Positions 36,641-45,502 of a DNA stretch of 64,000 nucleotides are shown here, piece by piece. The position numbers were made by a program, and so were the translations under genes. The stretch comes from Mangrovibacillus cuniculi (GTDB lineage Bacteria > Bacillota > Bacilli > Bacillales > R1DC41), in the NCBI RefSeq assembly GCF_015482585.1, contig NZ_CP049742.1, positions 2,939,001 through 3,003,000 on the forward strand. Direction: 5' to 3'. The notes under the pieces are model-generated. The model made no database searches and was not told where the DNA came from. It saw only the letters and a program-made list of their open reading frames with translations. How positions within the stretch are numbered: the first letter of the stretch is position 1; each line of letters starts with the position of its first letter.

Positions 36641-38020
36641 TTAATTAGAAAGTACTTCTGCACCTGTATTCTGATTTGTAGTAGTTGGCATCGTCTTGAC
36701 TTCAACAGTAGACTCATCTTCTTGTTCCACTCGTCTAACTTCCACATACTTGATCTGGTGTTCATCCATTTCTTTTACGATAAATTCCACATCTTCAAAT
36801 CGAATAATGTCACTTCCTTGCGACTCGTATTGATGAGTTAACACCCATCCACCTAGCGTATCTACGTCTGAATCGTCAAGGGAAGTACCAAGTAATTCAT
36901 TTACTTCTGAAACCAATACCTTTCCATCAATAACGTAATGATCTTTTTCAATCGTTTGTACCAATGGCACTTCATCTGCATCGAACTCATCTCGGATTTC
37001 TCCAACGATTTCCTCAATGATATCTTCCACGGTTACTAACCCGGAAGTACCACCGTACTCATCCGAAAGAATTGCCATGTGCACTCGCTCGCGTTGTAGA
37101 CGAACAAGGAGCTCGTTGATTGGAATAGAGTCAATTACACGAATGATAGGTCGGATATACGGTTCAAAACTCGTAATTTTCTTACCTTCCATGACATCAA
37201 TAAAGATCTGCTTTACATTAATCATCCCAATAATGTGGTCTTTGTCACCGTCCATCACAGGATAACGGGTATAACGTTCTTCTTTAGCTAGCTGCAAGAA
37301 CGTTTCCATTGTATCATTTTTATCTAATGTAACAATCTCTGTTCGAGGTACCATAATCTCTTTAGCAATACGATCATCGAATTCAAAGATTTTGTTCACA
37401 TATTTAAACTCAGATTGATTGATTTCGCCACTCCTATAGCTTTCTGTCACAATTAGTCGTAACTCTTCTTCTGTATGAGCAATATCATGTTCTGAAATAT
37501 TCTTTAGACCAAATAATCTCACAACAAAACGAGCTGATCCGTTCAGTAACCAAATGATCGGATACATTAAACGGTAGAAGAAGATTAAAGGCTTTGATAA
37601 AAGTAACGTTAATCGCTCTGCTTTTTGGATCGCTACTGTTTTTGGTGCTAGTTCTCCGATAACCACGTGTAAAAACGTAATAACCGTAAAAGCTATAGCT
37701 ATAGAAATAACATGACTAAGATTTTCTGAGATTCCTAGACTAGCTAATGGTCCACCTAATAAATCAGCTACAGTAGATTCTCCAATCCAACCTAGTGCCA
37801 GTGCAGTAATGGTGATACCTAATTGACAAGCAGATAAATACTCATCAAGATTAGAAATTACTCGTTTGGCTGATCTCGCGAGTGGATGACCTTCCTCCAC
37901 AAGTTGATCAATACGTGAAGATCTTACCTTTACGATTGCAAACTCTGATGCGACGAAAAATGCAGTCAAACCGATAAAAATCATCACCAACACTAGGTTC
38001 AATATACTGGGACTGTCCAA
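36641..38020 (-). CDS. CNNM/CorC-HlyC family membrane protein, probable Mg2+ exporter
   Basis: A 459-residue protein with a DUF21 membrane domain (about 1-195), paired CBS domains (about 210-330) and a CorC_HlyC domain (about 345-430). B. subtilis paralogues include MpfA (YhdP), YrkA and YugS; MpfA exports magnesium. Which paralogue this is cannot be decided. The start is TTG at 38020 because homologues begin MDxx...LTAFFVASEFAIVK and a stop lies five codons upstream. A full AGGAGGTGA site lies about 37 bases upstream, beyond a hairpin that can bring it close to the start. Confidence 0.87.
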   Translation of the reverse strand: MDSPSILNLVLVMIFIGLTAFFVASEFAIVKVRSSRIDQLVEEGHPLARSAKRVISNLDEYLSACQLGITITALALGWIGESTVADLLGGPLASLGISENLSHVISIAIAFTVITFLHVVIGELAPKTVAIQKAERLTLLLSKPLIFFYRLMYPIIWLLNGSARFVVRLFGLKNISEHDIAHTEEELRLIVTESYRSGEINQSEFKYVNKIFEFDDRIAKEIMVPRTEIVTLDKNDTMETFLQLAKEERYTRYPVMDGDKDHIIGMINVKQIFIDVMEGKKITSFEPYIRPIIRVIDSIPINELLVRLQRERVHMAILSDEYGGTSGLVTVEDIIEEIVGEIRDEFDADEVPLVQTIEKDHYVIDGKVLVSEVNELLGTSLDDSDVDTLGGWVLTHQYESQGSDIIRFEDVEFIVKEMDEHQIKYVEVRRVEQEDESTVEVKTMPTTTNQNTGAEVLSN

Positions 38021-38028
38021 ATAGTTTC

Positions 38029-38065
38029 CCGACTATCCTAGTTAGAATAGCCGGAGTCACCTCCT
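38029..38065 (-). promoter_or_regulatory. Shine-Dalgarno separated from start codon by a hairpin
   Basis: On the minus strand AGGAGGTGA (38057-38065) is followed by CT, an 11-bp hairpin with AACT loop (38029-38054), eight bases and the TTG start (38018-38020). Folding the hairpin reduces the gap to about ten bases. Confidence 0.6.
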
Positions 38066-38087
38066 GTTTTTTCTGGAATTAAATTTT

Positions 38088-38141
38088 CTCGTTCTCCAGA
38101 TTCTGAGGCGTTAAGGATCCGCTTGAAAAAGGAAGAACGAG
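38088..38141 (-). promoter_or_regulatory. Structured leader stem upstream of CNNM gene
   Basis: CTCGTTCTCC and GGaAGAACGAG form a long-range stem in the 5' leader with a GC-rich internal segment. It does not match the M-box, yybP-ykoY or other riboswitches I know. Confidence 0.4.
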
Positions 38142-38342
38142 GTCTTGCGCGCTGGAAATTCTGCTACTAATTACAGTTGGTTGGAATTGAAGCGTCAATA
38201 CCCCATCCTACCACCCCTTTCAACATGTAGAGTAATAACTATTATAAAAGTGTAAGAGAATTACGTCAAACAAAGGTCAAATAACTTTATAGTACCTTAT
38301 TGTATGAAAGCTTAGTAAAAAGCATGATTAAAAGATGAAAAA

Positions 38343-38367
38343 AGGTAAAAATTGAAACTTTTTACCT
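38343..38367. other. Perfect 9-bp inverted repeat in divergent region
   Basis: AGGTAAAAA-TTGAAAC-TTTTTACCT lies between the CNNM leader and the next gene. There is no clear T run after it on either side. The rest of the 38.15-38.49 kb gap is AT-rich and shows no other element. Confidence 0.35.
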
Positions 38368-38494
38368 GTTAATTCGTCTAACATAAGGGGTATATATAGG
38401 AAAATATTTATTTTTACAAGATGGCTGTTTTTCGTTTTTCCATTGTATAATCAATGGGAGAGACACCAAGAATGAAACATAAGGAGGGAAAGAG

Positions 38495-39238
38495 ATGAGT
38501 GCGTTTCAATCGAACCAACAAATTACCATTCATCTAGACAACACACAATCTGCAGCCGAGTTAAGAGGCGTATATTTTTATGAATGGATGCAAGCTTGGA
38601 AAACTCCAAAGCACCTTCTCTTCTTAAAGCACCCTCTTGGACAAGCACACATTAATCTTCATACATATTTAGAATTTTGGGATAAAGAAGATACCCAACA
38701 GTATTTGCAAACGCCTAAAAAGGTAGAGACGGAATTATGTTGGACAGACTTCAAAGATGAAGAGCAGTTGAATAACTTAGCGCCTCAAGAGGTGGCTGAG
38801 TTGCTGTATCTTGGACATAGAATGATTCCCTTACACCAACCTTTCTTTTCTAAATTAGGTAACAGTATTGTTTATCTAAGTAGAGAAGATGGAGAGCAAT
38901 CTACTATTTTTATGAAAGAGTCTAAAGATTTCTTTACTTCCCTAGGAATTTTATTATCCAATAAGATGTCTTTAATGAAATTGGATTCTACTTTGTTAGG
39001 TATTAAACGAAAAAAAGAATTGCCACCTATTCCATCAACAGTGCTTATGACGTTTGCTACACTATGGGAGGAAGGTCTTTTAATAGACTTAGAAAAAATT
39101 GAATCTACTCGAGGGAAAATTGAACTTCCACTATTTTTACTGGTAGACGACGATGCGAGTAATATAGAAGAAACTACAGTAAGAGGAAAAATCATCTATG
39201 ACCGTAAGTCTAAGGAATGGATGGCTTATGTCTTATAA
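38495..39238 (+). CDS. Uncharacterised 247-residue protein
   Basis: A soluble protein without signal peptide. Recognisable only as a coherent gene: ATAAGGAGG site before the ATG, normal codon use and a strong terminator. It is rich in aromatic residues early (ELRGVYFYEWMQAWKTPKHL) and ends in beta-type sequence (GKIIYDRKSKEWMAYVL). No motif allows a function. Confidence 0.6.
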   Translation: MSAFQSNQQITIHLDNTQSAAELRGVYFYEWMQAWKTPKHLLFLKHPLGQAHINLHTYLEFWDKEDTQQYLQTPKKVETELCWTDFKDEEQLNNLAPQEVAELLYLGHRMIPLHQPFFSKLGNSIVYLSREDGEQSTIFMKESKDFFTSLGILLSNKMSLMKLDSTLLGIKRKKELPPIPSTVLMTFATLWEEGLLIDLEKIESTRGKIELPLFLLVDDDASNIEETTVRGKIIYDRKSKEWMAYVL

Positions 39239-39249
39239 GTAACGAATAA

Positions 39250-39300
39250 AGGGCTAAGACGAAACAGGTACAGTTTTGTCTTAGCCCTATTTGCTTTTTT
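39250..39300. terminator. Bidirectional terminator
   Basis: AGGGCTAAGAC and GTCTTAGCCCT flank an 18-nt loop between convergent genes; T-rich sequence follows. Confidence 0.75.
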
Positions 39301-39308
39301 AAGAAGTT

Positions 39309-39989
39309 CTATAAGCTATCTAATAATCTGTTTGCTTCATCGATATGGATAGAGAACTTTAATCCTTTCTTCACTAATCCTTCTTTTTTAAATTGACTCA
39401 TGATCGAGCTAGTCGTTTCACGTGAAGATCCGACCATATTAGCGATGTCCTGATGAGTCAATTTCATATTAATCGATTGCCAATGATTTTTTCGTTTTCC
39501 GGTTTTTTCGCTTAATTTAACAAGCAAGTAAAGTATTCTGTACTTCACATCTCCAAGAGCAATTTTTTCACTCATGCTGTAAATTTCTTTTAAACGTGTA
39601 GAAAGGATATTGATTAGCTTAAGGGCAATCTTGGGGTTATTTTCAATAAACTTTTCAAACTCTGTTTTACTAATAATGCACAAGTACGTTTCTGTCATTG
39701 CCTCTGCGTATGTATCGTCATCTGTCAACGAAAGGGTGGAAGTTTCTCCGAAAATATTACCATCAATTAAAACATCAATAGTGAACTGTTTACCTGAAGG
39801 GTTTATTTTATACAATTTCACTTGCCCTTTTTTTAGTAAGAATAAAGCTTCAATCGGTTTGTCAGGGGAGAAGATAATAGTCCCTTTAGGAACAGGTCTC
39901 ATCTCGCTTAATTCATCAATAATATGTAATTCTTCCATTGGTAATTCATCAAATAAGCTTATTTGAGACAGTAAAAATAATTTATCCAT
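39309..39989 (-). CDS. Crp/Fnr-family transcriptional regulator
   Basis: A 226-residue regulator with a cyclic-nucleotide-type sensor domain (about 10-125), a dimer helix and a winged helix (about 150-220; HQDIANMVGSSRETTSSIM is the recognition helix). It has no cysteine cluster, so it is not an iron-sulfur Fnr. The ATG at 39989 follows GAAGGAG. A palindrome of Crp/Fnr type lies 35-50 bp upstream, suggesting self-control and control of the divergent glutaredoxin-like and OsmC genes. Confidence 0.85.
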   Translation of the reverse strand: MDKLFLLSQISLFDELPMEELHIIDELSEMRPVPKGTIIFSPDKPIEALFLLKKGQVKLYKINPSGKQFTIDVLIDGNIFGETSTLSLTDDDTYAEAMTETYLCIISKTEFEKFIENNPKIALKLINILSTRLKEIYSMSEKIALGDVKYRILYLLVKLSEKTGKRKNHWQSINMKLTHQDIANMVGSSRETTSSIMSQFKKEGLVKKGLKFSIHIDEANRLLDSL

Positions 39990-40023
39990 GCTATTCTCCT
40001 TCATTAACCTTCTAAAATTAAAG

Positions 40024-40039
40024 TGTAACCTATCTTACA
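40024..40039. promoter_or_regulatory. Crp/Fnr-type palindrome TGTAA-N6-TTACA
   Basis: A perfect TGTAA-cctatc-TTACA lies in the divergent region between the regulator gene and the glutaredoxin-like gene. Confidence 0.65.
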
Positions 40040-40096
40040 GATTATTTATTAAGCATTGAGGTACATTATGGATGTAGAAAAGAGAGGTGAGACAAA

Positions 40097-40342
40097 ACGT
40101 CTAAGCTTTATATAATTGATGGATGCTCCAAATGCAAAGTAATGAGAGATTGGCTTATGGAAAAGGAGATACCTTTTGAAGAAGTGAACATTCTCCAAGT
40201 AATGAATGCAAGAAACGAACTATTTCGTATAATTGGAGAAATCTCTATCCCAGTATGGTGGGATAAAACTTCCAACTCAATTGTAACGTATCAAGATATT
40301 AAAACAAAAATGTATGATTCAAAAAGTAGTGTTATTCACTAA
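40097..40342 (+). CDS. Glutaredoxin-like protein with apparent non-standard start
   Basis: The frame encodes SKLYIIDGCSKCKVMRDWL near its N terminus, a strand followed by a CxxC redox motif, and later SIPVWW, the cis-proline loop of the thioredoxin fold. The full product would be about 81 residues, normal for NrdH/glutaredoxin-like proteins. No ATG, GTG or TTG exists between the upstream stop (TGA at 40088) and the CxxC; the first, ATG 40142, would remove the active site. ACG at 40097 lies at ideal spacing from AGAGGTGA and is the likely start. ATT or ATA codons are alternatives. A Crp-type site precedes it. Confidence 0.6.
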   Translation, partial: TSKLYIIDGCSKCKVMRDWLMEKEIPFEEVNILQVMNARNELFRIIGEISIPVWWDKTSNSIVTYQDIKTKMYDSKSSVIH

Positions 40343-40358
40343 TATAAGATAGCTTACA
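40343..40358 (+). promoter_or_regulatory. Crp/Fnr-type site TATAA-N6-TTACA before OsmC gene
   Basis: TATAA-gatagc-TTACA differs by one base from the upstream site and lies 25 bp before the OsmC start. Confidence 0.5.
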
Positions 40359-40382
40359 TTATAAAAATAAGGAGTGACCTTA

Positions 40383-40811
40383 ATGATTGAAAAAATAACT
40401 GCAGTATCTAAAGGAATGTACACAGAAGGAATCTCTCATAATCATAAGGTTGTTATTGATGAACCGGCTAATATGGGCGGAACAGATAAAGGAGCCAACC
40501 CTTTAGCTACATTACTTGTATCATTAGTAGGTTGTGAAAACGCGATTGCGAACTTTGTAGCAAAGGAAATAGAGTTTGACTTGCAAGGAATTGACTTTGA
40601 AGTAAGTGGTGAAATTAACCCTAAAGGGATGATGGGTGATAAATCAGTACGTCCTTATTTCCAAAAGATTTCTGTAAGAGCAACTGTGCATACATCTGAA
40701 ACGCAAGAACGAGTAGATGAATTACAACGAATAGTTGATGAAAGATGCCCTATTTACACAACAATGGTAGCGGCAGACGTAGAAATGGTTCCTACTTGGA
40801 CAAAAGCATAA
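40383..40811 (+). CDS. OsmC/Ohr-family protein
   Basis: A 142-residue OsmC-fold protein with both cysteines of the peroxidatic pair, one in LLVSLVGCENAIANF and one in VDERCPIYTTM. Ohr/OsmC proteins reduce organic hydroperoxides; this sequence is nearer to the YhfA/OsmC subgroup whose substrate is less clear. The ATG at 40383 follows AAGGAG; the GTG at 40374 overlaps that site. With the glutaredoxin-like gene and the Crp-type regulator it forms a small redox cluster. Confidence 0.85.
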   Translation: MIEKITAVSKGMYTEGISHNHKVVIDEPANMGGTDKGANPLATLLVSLVGCENAIANFVAKEIEFDLQGIDFEVSGEINPKGMMGDKSVRPYFQKISVRATVHTSETQERVDELQRIVDERCPIYTTMVAADVEMVPTWTKA

Positions 40812-40817
40812 TAGAGA

Positions 40818-40850
40818 AGAATCCTGAGATTATATTCTCAGGATTCCCTT
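40818..40850 (+). terminator. Terminator after OsmC gene
   Basis: GAATCCTGAGA and TTCTCAGGATTC form a stem followed by T-rich sequence. Confidence 0.75.
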
Positions 40851-41061
40851 TATCTTTCTATTATAGGCCTCAAAACATTATCGCAAAAAGAGATTACAGT
40901 TACGATAAAGTTTTGAGAGCTATAATAGTGGTACATTAAATTTTGTAGAAAACAAAATACTTATGGTACGTTGAATGCAGGAATTGATCTAAACATACAT
41001 TTAATTCGTATACTTCAATGAGTCTACTGGCACTGCAAAAAACCTACAGGAGGAACACTTT

Positions 41062-42273
41062 GTGAAAAAAATCATCACTTTATGCCTTTCCGCACTGATC
41101 CTAGTGGGATGTTCCAACACACAATCTTATTCTCCAACCGAGGTTCAACAAATGAGTTGGACAGAAGTAAAAGAAGCTGCTTCCGGTCAAGAAGTTCGCA
41201 TGTTCCTTTGGGGTGGCGATGAAGGGATAAATCGTTATATCGATGAATACATGAAACCGCGCCTAGAAAAGCATGGCATTACAATTAAGAGAATTCCGAT
41301 GGACACGCCTGAAATTCTTCAAAAGCTCCAAACGGAAAAGGAAGCTGGAAAGAAGGCAGGGACGATTGACTTAGTCTGGATCAATGGCGAGAATTTTGCC
41401 TTAGCGAAAGAAGAAGAATTACTATACGGCCCCTTCTTAGAGACACTCCCAGTCTATGAATCTAACTATGCTCCGTCAAAAGATCAGTTTTCCATTGATT
41501 TTGGACAGACGGTTGATGGTCTAGAAGCTCCATGGGGGAAAGTTCAATTTGTTTTTCAATACGACGAAAAGAACGTCCAACGTCCACCTGCGTCCCTGGT
41601 GGAGCTGGACCAATGGATAAAAGAAAACCCTGGGAAATTTACGTTTCCAGACCCATCTGATTTCACTGGTAACGCATTTCTGCGACATCTTCTTTACGAC
41701 GCAGTAGGCTTGGAGAAACTACAAAACGGTACCCCAGAAGAAGTCATAGAGGAAGCATGGCCAATAATGATGGAACGTTTAGAAGAGTGGCAACCTAACT
41801 TGTGGAGAAAAGGGGAAACGTATCCAACTAGTTTAGAAGAATTAGATCGCCTATACGCACAAGGTGAGGTATGGATGTCTATGGGGTACAATGAAGCTAG
41901 AGCGGAACATTTCATGGAAAAAGGTATTTTCCCTGAAACAACGAAAACGTTTGTATTAGAAGAAGGTTCGATTGGTAACCATCACTATTTGGCGATACCA
42001 ACTAATTCTCCTAATATCCCAGCAAGTTTAGTTGCTATTAACGAATTTCTTTCCGTTGACGCACAATTAGAGAAACTCCGCCCTACGTATTGGGGAGAAA
42101 ATACCCCTTTAAACGTAGAGTCGTTAAAGCCAGAAGAAAAGAGTAAATTGGAATCTATCTATAGAGGGGAAAGCGTCCTTCCTGCAGAGGAACTAGAGGA
42201 AGTATTTCAACCGGAAGTAGATGCGGCTTACGTTACATTAATTGAAGAGAAGTGGAACAATGAACGAAAATAA
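41062..42273 (+). CDS. YnjB-type ABC transporter substrate-binding lipoprotein
   Basis: A 403-residue binding protein with lipobox LVGC (Cys about 16), then an SBP_bac_1-type fold. The blocks MFLWGGDEGINRYIDEYMKP and GTIDLVWINGENFALAKE are those of the YnjB family (COG4134-type). Its substrate is not known. GTG at 41062 follows AGGAGG with 8 nt. First gene of a seven-gene operon with overlapping or close junctions. The upstream 250 bp hold an AT-rich promoter region without a clear operator. Confidence 0.87.
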   Translation: MKKIITLCLSALILVGCSNTQSYSPTEVQQMSWTEVKEAASGQEVRMFLWGGDEGINRYIDEYMKPRLEKHGITIKRIPMDTPEILQKLQTEKEAGKKAGTIDLVWINGENFALAKEEELLYGPFLETLPVYESNYAPSKDQFSIDFGQTVDGLEAPWGKVQFVFQYDEKNVQRPPASLVELDQWIKENPGKFTFPDPSDFTGNAFLRHLLYDAVGLEKLQNGTPEEVIEEAWPIMMERLEEWQPNLWRKGETYPTSLEELDRLYAQGEVWMSMGYNEARAEHFMEKGIFPETTKTFVLEEGSIGNHHYLAIPTNSPNIPASLVAINEFLSVDAQLEKLRPTYWGENTPLNVESLKPEEKSKLESIYRGESVLPAEELEEVFQPEVDAAYVTLIEEKWNNERK

Positions 42274-43120
42274 TAAGAAAAGTAGGGGCTGGCTCTGGTT
42301 AGCCCCTTCTATTTTCATTATCGGTATATTAAGTACAGCTGGTTTCTTAAAAGCACTACAAAACAGCCTAGCTGCAAATCAACATCCGCTTATGTATTAT
42401 ATGGAACTGTACCAGAATCCAGTATTTTTGAAGTCACTAGGGTTCACAATATGGATTACACTAGTATCTACTATTCTCTCCATTCTTATTGGCTGGGGAA
42501 TTTGCAAAGTGACCGTCCCTTATTTAAAGAAAGCATCTAATAGACTCATCATATGGATTCCAATGATGTTTCCACACTTTGTTTGGGCTTACATGGTCTA
42601 TTTACTAGTAAATCCTAGTGGTGTCATATCTATTACGTTAGTTGAAATCGGTTTAGTAGAAAACAGAGAATCGTTTCCATTGTTAGTACAGGACAAGTGG
42701 GGAATTGGAACAATTATTACTTACGTTTGGAAAGAGGTTCCTTTTGTTATTTTAATGTTACTACCAGCATATGTAGAAATGGATACGAGATACAAAGAAC
42801 AAGCGTCTTTACTGGGTGCTTCTAAATGGAAGGTATTTAAAATCGCAGAGCTCCCATGGATTGCCCCTACTCTTTTAGAGATTTTACTTATCTTAGTCGC
42901 TTTTATCTTTGTTGGATATGAAGTGCCTGCTTTAGTAGGTTCCTCAGAACAAAAAGCGCTTGGTGTTTTACTATTTGATTGGTTTTACGGCGGCAATGTT
43001 GCTAATCGTCCACTTGGCTATGCGCTAGCTGTCAGCTTAACCATAACAATGGGAATCATGGCTTGGTTTGGCTTTAGGAAAGCAAGAACGATGCGACAAA
43101 GGTTGGTGAATAGTGCATGA
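42260..43120 (+). CDS. ABC transporter permease, YnjC N-half type
   Basis: A 286-residue permease with six helices and the EAA loop EQASLLGASKWKVFKIAELP (about 182-201). In E. coli YnjC is one double-length chain; here it is two genes. The ATG at 42260 overlaps the binding-protein gene by 14 bases. Confidence 0.87.
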   Translation: MNENNKKSRGWLWLAPSIFIIGILSTAGFLKALQNSLAANQHPLMYYMELYQNPVFLKSLGFTIWITLVSTILSILIGWGICKVTVPYLKKASNRLIIWIPMMFPHFVWAYMVYLLVNPSGVISITLVEIGLVENRESFPLLVQDKWGIGTIITYVWKEVPFVILMLLPAYVEMDTRYKEQASLLGASKWKVFKIAELPWIAPTLLEILLILVAFIFVGYEVPALVGSSEQKALGVLLFDWFYGGNVANRPLGYALAVSLTITMGIMAWFGFRKARTMRQRLVNSA

Positions 43121-43911
43121 GAACACCTACAAATATTTGGTTCTTTGCGGTTCTAGGCAGTATTTTTCCGCTGCTTCTACTCGTTTGGAAAAGTTTTACC
43201 GGGTTTTTAACCTTTGGAGAACTGGATGTGTCAGATTGGACCATACGAGGATACCGAACGATTTTTCAAGATGTTTTATTAATAGAAGCATTGTGGACTA
43301 CCATTTACATTACCTTTCTTGTCATCTGGATTACGTTAGTGTGTGCCTTTTTAGCAGGACGAGTATTAGCATTTAAAGAGTGGAAAGGGAAGAGTGCGAT
43401 CGAATTGCTCTTATTTTCTCCCTTACTACTGCCTGTTATCGCAATCGCAATAGGTTTACAAATAATCTTAATTAAAATGGGGATTGCTGATACCATACTC
43501 GGAGTGGTGATAATTCACTTACTACCTACGTTACCTTATGCCATTACTATGATGCGTTCAGGAATGGAGAGAATGGGACAGAAGTGGAGAGAGCAAGGGA
43601 TGTTGTTGCATCCGTCCAATGCTAGAACCCTTTTCCTCATTGAACTACCAATGCTATTGCCGACTATTCGAAGTATCGTCTTTTTAACAACCGTCATTAG
43701 CTTAAGTCAGTATGCGCTAACGGCAATCATTGGTGGAGGAAATGTGATTACGTTAGCTCTGATCTTTTTTCCATACGCTAATTCCATTGATGATACGATG
43801 GTGACGGCGTTTGCCTTGTTATTTGCGCTACTACCAATCTTCTTCTTTTTACTGCACGAACTATTATTTCGGATACTCTTCTCAACGTTGAAAAAGAGGT
43901 GGTTAACATGA
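43117..43911 (+). CDS. ABC transporter permease, YnjC C-half type
   Basis: A 264-residue permease with about six helices and an EAA-type loop REQGMLLHPSNARTLFLIEL (about 158-177). ATGA overlaps on both sides couple it to the first permease and the ATPase. Together the two halves should form the channel. Confidence 0.85.
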   Translation: MRTPTNIWFFAVLGSIFPLLLLVWKSFTGFLTFGELDVSDWTIRGYRTIFQDVLLIEALWTTIYITFLVIWITLVCAFLAGRVLAFKEWKGKSAIELLLFSPLLLPVIAIAIGLQIILIKMGIADTILGVVIIHLLPTLPYAITMMRSGMERMGQKWREQGMLLHPSNARTLFLIELPMLLPTIRSIVFLTTVISLSQYALTAIIGGGNVITLALIFFPYANSIDDTMVTAFALLFALLPIFFFLLHELLFRILFSTLKKRWLT

Positions 43912-44861
43912 GCTATGTAGAAGTGAGCAATATTACTAAAACAGTAAAAGATAAAAATCTTTTAGAAAACGTCTCTTTTACAATAGAAAAAGGAGAGATT
44001 ATCAGTTTACTAGGTTCATCAGGAGCTGGGAAGACAACGCTCCTTCGCGTTTTAGCTGGATTAGAATCGGTAACATCGGGGAACATCCTAATTAACGGGC
44101 AAGACGTCACCACTATACCCGCACAAGAACGTGGTGTAGGTATGGTGTTTCAACAACCACTATTATTTCCACAGTTAACAGTCGGAGAGAATATTGCTTT
44201 TGCCATGCAAGCTTCTAAGAAAAAGACCCGATCTGTGAAAGAGTGGTTAGAAGCAGTCGGATTACAAAGCTATGAAACGGTTTACCCGAACACGTTATCT
44301 GGTGGGCAACAACAACGAGTAGCATTCGTTCGTTCTTTGGCAGCATCGCCGTCTCTATTACTGTTAGATGAACCTTTTAGTGCGCTTGATCCATCTACAA
44401 GAGAAGATTTACGGCTATGGTTACGAACGTTTCTTAAAGAGCAGCAAACAACTGCCATCTTTGTGACACATGATATGGAGGAAGGAACTATTATTGGAGA
44501 CAAAATCGCTTGGGTCGAAGAAGGACAAGTGGTGCAAGTGGGTACATCGGAAGAACTAAAAGAAAAGCCAAAACATGAGCAAATTTTAAAGTCTTTGGGA
44601 GAAGGTATTCCGTTACCCACTGGTGGCTTTATTCGTCAAAAACACCTTATGTGGGATACCACACCCCCAACCAACACACATTTTGCGGGTAATGTAATAC
44701 GAACCATTGCAAAAGAAGAAGGAATATATGCATACATCCAAGTAGCAGAACTTGACGCCAATGTTTTAGTAAAAGGTATAAGGTTGGAAGAAGGTCAAAA
44801 AGGCTATCTTACGTTTCCAAAAGAAGCTGTAGAATTTTTAGAGAAGGACGATAACGGATGA
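43908..44861 (+). CDS. ABC transporter ATPase, YnjD type
   Basis: A 317-residue ATPase with Walker A GSSGAGKTT (about 36-44), signature LSGGQQQRVAFVR (about 129) and Walker B LLLLDEPFSALD, plus a C-terminal extension (about 235-317) like a TOBE domain. E. coli YnjD is shorter (217), so this extension is an addition. ATG at 43908 follows GAGGTGG. Confidence 0.88.
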   Translation: MSYVEVSNITKTVKDKNLLENVSFTIEKGEIISLLGSSGAGKTTLLRVLAGLESVTSGNILINGQDVTTIPAQERGVGMVFQQPLLFPQLTVGENIAFAMQASKKKTRSVKEWLEAVGLQSYETVYPNTLSGGQQQRVAFVRSLAASPSLLLLDEPFSALDPSTREDLRLWLRTFLKEQQTTAIFVTHDMEEGTIIGDKIAWVEEGQVVQVGTSEELKEKPKHEQILKSLGEGIPLPTGGFIRQKHLMWDTTPPTNTHFAGNVIRTIAKEEGIYAYIQVAELDANVLVKGIRLEEGQKGYLTFPKEAVEFLEKDDNG

Positions 44862-45487
44862 AAAAAATTTTCCTATTAAGTATTGTTATTGTGGTAGCAA
44901 TTTTGTTTTACTTTCTATTTCCACACATTCAAGATATCTCCCCAACAGCTATTAAAAACTGGTTACAATCGTTTGGGATTTGGGCTCCAGTCATCTTTGT
45001 CGTTGCCTATACGTTTCGTCCGCTTATTCTTTTTCCAGCCTCCATCCTTTCCTTGACCGCTGGATTAGTGTTTGGAGCTTGGCTAGGGTGGCTCCTAATC
45101 ATCCTTGGTGCGATGGGAAGTAGTGCAGTTGCATATGGGATGACGTACGGTGGTTTGGGGAAATTTTTAAAAATTGATCCTTTGCAAAAGTTCCCTAATT
45201 TCCAGAAGAAGCTGGACGAACAGGGATTCTGGTACATTTTTTGGATAAGGTTAATCCCAGTAGTCCACTTTGATCTGATTGGTTATGTAGCGGGTGCAAC
45301 CCGAGTACCATTCTGGAATTTCATGCTGGCAACATTCCTAGGAATACTGCCAGGCACTTTCGTTTATAGTTTTTTAGGCTCTTCTTTTACCTCTGGAGAC
45401 TGGTCAACTATTCTATTAGCTGTTGTATTGTTTTTCCTTGTGACGGTTATACCGATAGTAATCCAAAGAAAGTGGAAAAAAGTATAA
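44858..45487 (+). CDS. TVP38/TMEM64 (DedA-superfamily) membrane protein
   Basis: A 209-residue protein with about five or six membrane segments and the family blocks RPLILFPASILSLTAGLVFG and FWIRLIPVVHFDLIGYVAGA. It corresponds to YdjX/YdjZ of the E. coli cluster. The superfamily is linked to lipid scrambling or flipping. ATGA overlap with the ATPase gene. Confidence 0.87.
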   Translation: MKKIFLLSIVIVVAILFYFLFPHIQDISPTAIKNWLQSFGIWAPVIFVVAYTFRPLILFPASILSLTAGLVFGAWLGWLLIILGAMGSSAVAYGMTYGGLGKFLKIDPLQKFPNFQKKLDEQGFWYIFWIRLIPVVHFDLIGYVAGATRVPFWNFMLATFLGILPGTFVYSFLGSSFTSGDWSTILLAVVLFFLVTVIPIVIQRKWKKV

Positions 45488-45502
45488 GATCGGAGAAAGA
45501 AA

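Noticed and set aside
36276-36644. ORFs with 14-residue repeats (both strands) across 36.3-36.6 kb
   Set aside because: The 42-bp repeat unit is a multiple of three, which keeps frames open on both strands; there is no ribosome site and the DNA shows repeat-type, not codon-type, constraint.
38042-38220. M-box magnesium riboswitch
   Set aside because: The conserved M-box blocks are absent, although the gene is a likely magnesium exporter.
39309-39989. Oxygen-sensing iron-sulfur Fnr
   Set aside because: No cysteine cluster is present at either end; it is left as a general Crp/Fnr-family regulator.
43113-43376. Separate gene overlapping the second permease
   Set aside because: It is a frame shadow of the permease with no independent ribosome site or family match.
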